Assembly: GCF_040869045.1 (NCBI RefSeq)
Contig: NC_090323.1
Span: forward strand, 38,558,066-38,622,065
Length of the DNA stretch: 64,000 bases
Direction of reading: 5' to 3'
Origin: Eurosta solidaginis
Taxonomy: Eukaryota; Arthropoda; Insecta; Diptera; Tephritidae
Both the position numbers and the translations under genes were made by a program. Under the pieces are notes generated by a model, which was given only the letters and a program-made list of their open reading frames with translations, was not told where the DNA came from and searched no databases. Positions 63,094 through 64,000 of the stretch are shown piece by piece. Positions within the stretch are counted from its first letter, which is position 1. Every line of letters starts with the position of its first letter.

Positions 63094-63580
63094 ATATGTA
63101 TATTTGTACAGCTGAATTGTGTTATCAAATTGATATGTGAACAATGAGAACTAAGCGTTTACAATAACATTTCCATATAAATTTTCTGTTATATGGAAAT
63201 TTTTAATTAGTTAAACAAACAGGTTCATATTTACGCATATTGCAGAGAAATTAAAAAAAACGTGGCTTTAACGCAACATTTTGCTATACTTTTTCATAAG
63301 AAAATTTCCTAGTACTTGTTTCTTTATATATACATATGCGGACTTGCACAGTTGAATTGTGTTATCAAATTGATATGTGAACAATGAGAATTAAGCGTTT
63401 ACAATAACATTGCCATATAAATTTTATGTTATAAAAGCCTAATTAGCCTATTTAAAAAACAAACAGGTTCATATTGACGCATGTTGCAGAGAAATTAAAT
63501 GAACGTGGCTTTGACAAAACATTTTGCTATACTTTTTCATATGAAAATTTCGTAGTACTTGTTTCTTTATATATACATAT
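63094..63580. repeat. Two diverged satellite monomers right of the LTR element
   Basis: Starts with the right target duplication ATAT (63094-63097). The first monomer has lost the gcctaattagcc segment (tgttatatggaaatttttaattag); the second carries aacattgcc and tttaaaaaacaaac like the monomer at 59.85-60.08 kb. Confidence 0.92.
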
Positions 63581-64000
63581 TGTAACGAATTTACTGCAAA
63601 TCCTCTTATTTGCCCTTTTGCTAAGTTCGTATCACTAAACTGTTGAATAAATAACTCCAATATTGAATAATGGAAAAATGGCCTTTATTAAAGTACTTCA
63701 CGATAACACTTTTACTTTGCAACTAGCTGGCTTACTAACCAAACTGATAGCTTAAATGAAACTGACTTTCAAAATAATACTGCTATTGCTCGCTAGATAG
63801 CGTCTTAGTTGAAACTGCTTGATAGCTCAAATCAAACTGAATTCCAGCGCCTCTACATTTGCTGCCTTTTATACTCTCTGATTTCAACGTTCGCATCTTC
63901 TAGGCGCTTCCAGAATCTACTAGTTGCCATCAGCTCTCAAAATTCTCAGCTGTAACTACAATTGCACGATTTTATAGCTTCTCTCATTGCATACTTTCAG
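63581..64000 (-). repeat. Second LTR copy, running out of the window
   Basis: Starts with tgtaacgaat directly after tacatat, exactly as the LTR at 60078, and follows it for 420 bp to the window end, with few substitutions and a 14-bp stretch (atggcctttattaa) that the first LTR lacks. It includes the TATA string at 63865-63873. Same monomer position and same flanking variants as the first copy, so it is probably part of a tandem duplication of about 3.5 kb that includes the element. Confidence 0.86.

Noticed and set aside
1..64000. tRNA, rRNA or host protein genes
   Set aside because: No cloverleaf-like or rRNA-like stretch was recognised and every coding segment could be assigned to a mobile element.

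Overview
The window is a eukaryotic, heterochromatin-like locus with no host gene that I can recognise. The combination of an AT-rich satellite with Penelope-like, I-like, RTE-like, CR1/Jockey-like and Ty3/Gypsy-type elements suggests an insect, most likely a fly; the exact taxon is a guess. About three quarters of the 64 kb is one satellite family. Its reference monomer is 243 bp (64 G+C in the copy at 1-243, about 26% GC), with common 232-bp (11-bp deletion) and 274-bp (31-bp insertion) forms.

Layout. 1-36209 is an unbroken satellite array organised into multi-kb higher-order repeats: about 5.89 kb (5.55-17.43 kb, with a shortened third copy to 21.14 kb), 1.70 kb (21.46-24.86 kb) and 4.23 kb (24.96-33.2 kb). 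From about 33.9 kb the satellite is organised in larger units, each carrying the same broken Penelope-like element (PLE) at the same monomer position: PLE1 37479-39894, PLE2 44865-47233, PLE3 53920-56096. An RTE-like fragment (36210-37345) lies only in unit 1. An I-like fragment with an RNase H domain (41651-42633) lies between units 1 and 2. A 2.2-kb tandem duplication sits at 48.68-53.10 kb. To the right, a decayed CR1/Jockey-like element (56316-59844, minus strand) is followed by an internally deleted Ty3/Gypsy-type LTR element (60078-63093, minus strand, ATAT target duplication). A second LTR copy starts at 63581 in a paralogous satellite context and runs out of the window.

How the parts relate. 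The elements appear to be passengers. All coding regions are fragments or pseudogenes, although the 515-codon RT frame of PLE2, the RTE RT fragment and the I-type RNase H fragment are open with catalytic residues in place. The three PLEs share one 16-bp target duplication and the same early frameshifts, so one insertion was copied along with the satellite rather than three insertions occurring. Their later mutations are mosaic: PLE1 and PLE3 share a stop codon, while PLE2 and PLE3 share a 47-bp difference. This points to unequal exchange or gene conversion between units. PLE1 and PLE2 keep a hammerhead-like ribozyme motif in their 3' region; PLE3 has lost it by deletion.

Limits: all alignments were done by eye, higher-order boundaries are approximate (tens of bases), and family names below the clade level were not tested by database search.
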